Source of the DNA: Solenopsis invicta
Taxonomy: Eukaryota; Arthropoda; Insecta; Hymenoptera; Formicidae
DNA: 64,000 bases
Assembly: GCF_016802725.1 (NCBI RefSeq)
Contig: NC_052669.1
Span: 5,137,501 to 5,201,500 of the forward strand
Reading direction: 5' to 3'
Position numbers and translations under genes: made by a program. This document shows positions 63,701 through 64,000 of this stretch, piece after piece (position 1 is the first letter of the stretch; each line of letters begins with the position of its first letter). The notes beneath the pieces were generated by a model. The model was not told the DNA's origin and searched no databases. It saw only the letters and a list, made by a program, of their open reading frames with translations.

Positions 63701-64000
63701 GCACGGGAGGGAGACGGGGAGTTGTAATTTTAAACGGCTCATGGTTAATACCCATTAGCGACTGAGTTAATACATGATTCACGCGCGCCAGAGATTGTCA
63801 CATTCGGCTCGATTCTAATTATAATTTATCACCCGTACGCGATCTCCCCACCTGACTTCCTTGCGCGTCGTACCCGTAAAAGCTCTCGCGTAACCCGTGA
63901 CGCGACGGTGCGCACGTGCGCGTATCGGCGACACGAGTGTGCGTTAACTTTTGTGAAACGTAATCCGGGATTATGTACTCCCATTTTATGCTATTTGACG

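Larger units (their letters stand above)
59924..64000 (+). other. Start of the next rhomboid intron (continues beyond the window)
   Basis: Begins with a consensus donor (gtgagt). I searched by eye for the continuation of TM1 (a phase-0 exon opening with Leu/Val-Gly-Phe-like codons) and for the GASG-encoding exon and found neither. The stretch contains a CA microsatellite (61124-61147), GC-richer patches and two related GGGATAA-bearing motifs near 62.55 and 63.63 kb. Confidence 0.7.

Overview
The window looks like a piece of insect nuclear genome, most likely hymenopteran and plausibly ant. It is AT-rich overall but carries CpG-dense islands, many dinucleotide and trinucleotide microsatellites, short non-autonomous inverted-repeat transposons and very large introns. 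I see no bacterial-style gene organisation, no operons and no CRISPR array. I found no tRNA, rRNA or known microRNA by eye. The open frames of 60-210 codons scattered through the window are mostly chance or low-complexity frames.

One gene is supported with confidence: a plus-strand rhomboid intramembrane protease of the EF-hand, RHBDL1/RHBDL3 type (Drosophila rho-4 class). Two short internal exons are visible. Exon A is 18926-19038 (113 nt) and exon B is 59806-59923 (118 nt). Exon A ends in codon phase 2 and exon B supplies the completing base, giving one continuous protein stretch. It runs from the linker after the EF-hands, through the conserved DRKYYADHYTCCPPP region, into the start of the first transmembrane helix. 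The intron between them is 40,767 bp. The EF-hand exon(s) and the catalytic six-helix core lie elsewhere: I could not find them upstream in 1-18925 or downstream in 59924-64000.

Inside that intron, at about 26.7-28.5 kb, lies a CpG-rich island that looks like an alternative promoter. It has three tandem arthropod-type initiators (TCAGT, spaced 8 bp), the last with a downstream promoter element match at the canonical distance. These are followed by a TCG-repeat-rich leader and an ATG-initiated frame (28030-28223) that reaches a GT donor in phase 2, exactly the phase exon B needs. This predicts a second isoform that lacks the EF-hands and begins with a short Asn/His-rich N-terminus.

Layout: 1-18.9 kb is upstream intron or intergenic DNA. 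It holds a 3.7 kb foldback element (about 4.9-8.6 kb), two members of a dispersed inverted-repeat family (3.2 and 10.9 kb) and a 240 bp hairpin element (12.96 kb). 19.0-59.8 kb is the giant intron, with the internal promoter, further inverted-repeat elements (20.75, 23.0, 30.9, 32.1, 34.1, 35.9 and 52.3 kb), microsatellites and several GC islands that may be regulatory. 59.9-64.0 kb is the next intron, with structured GC-rich motifs near its end.
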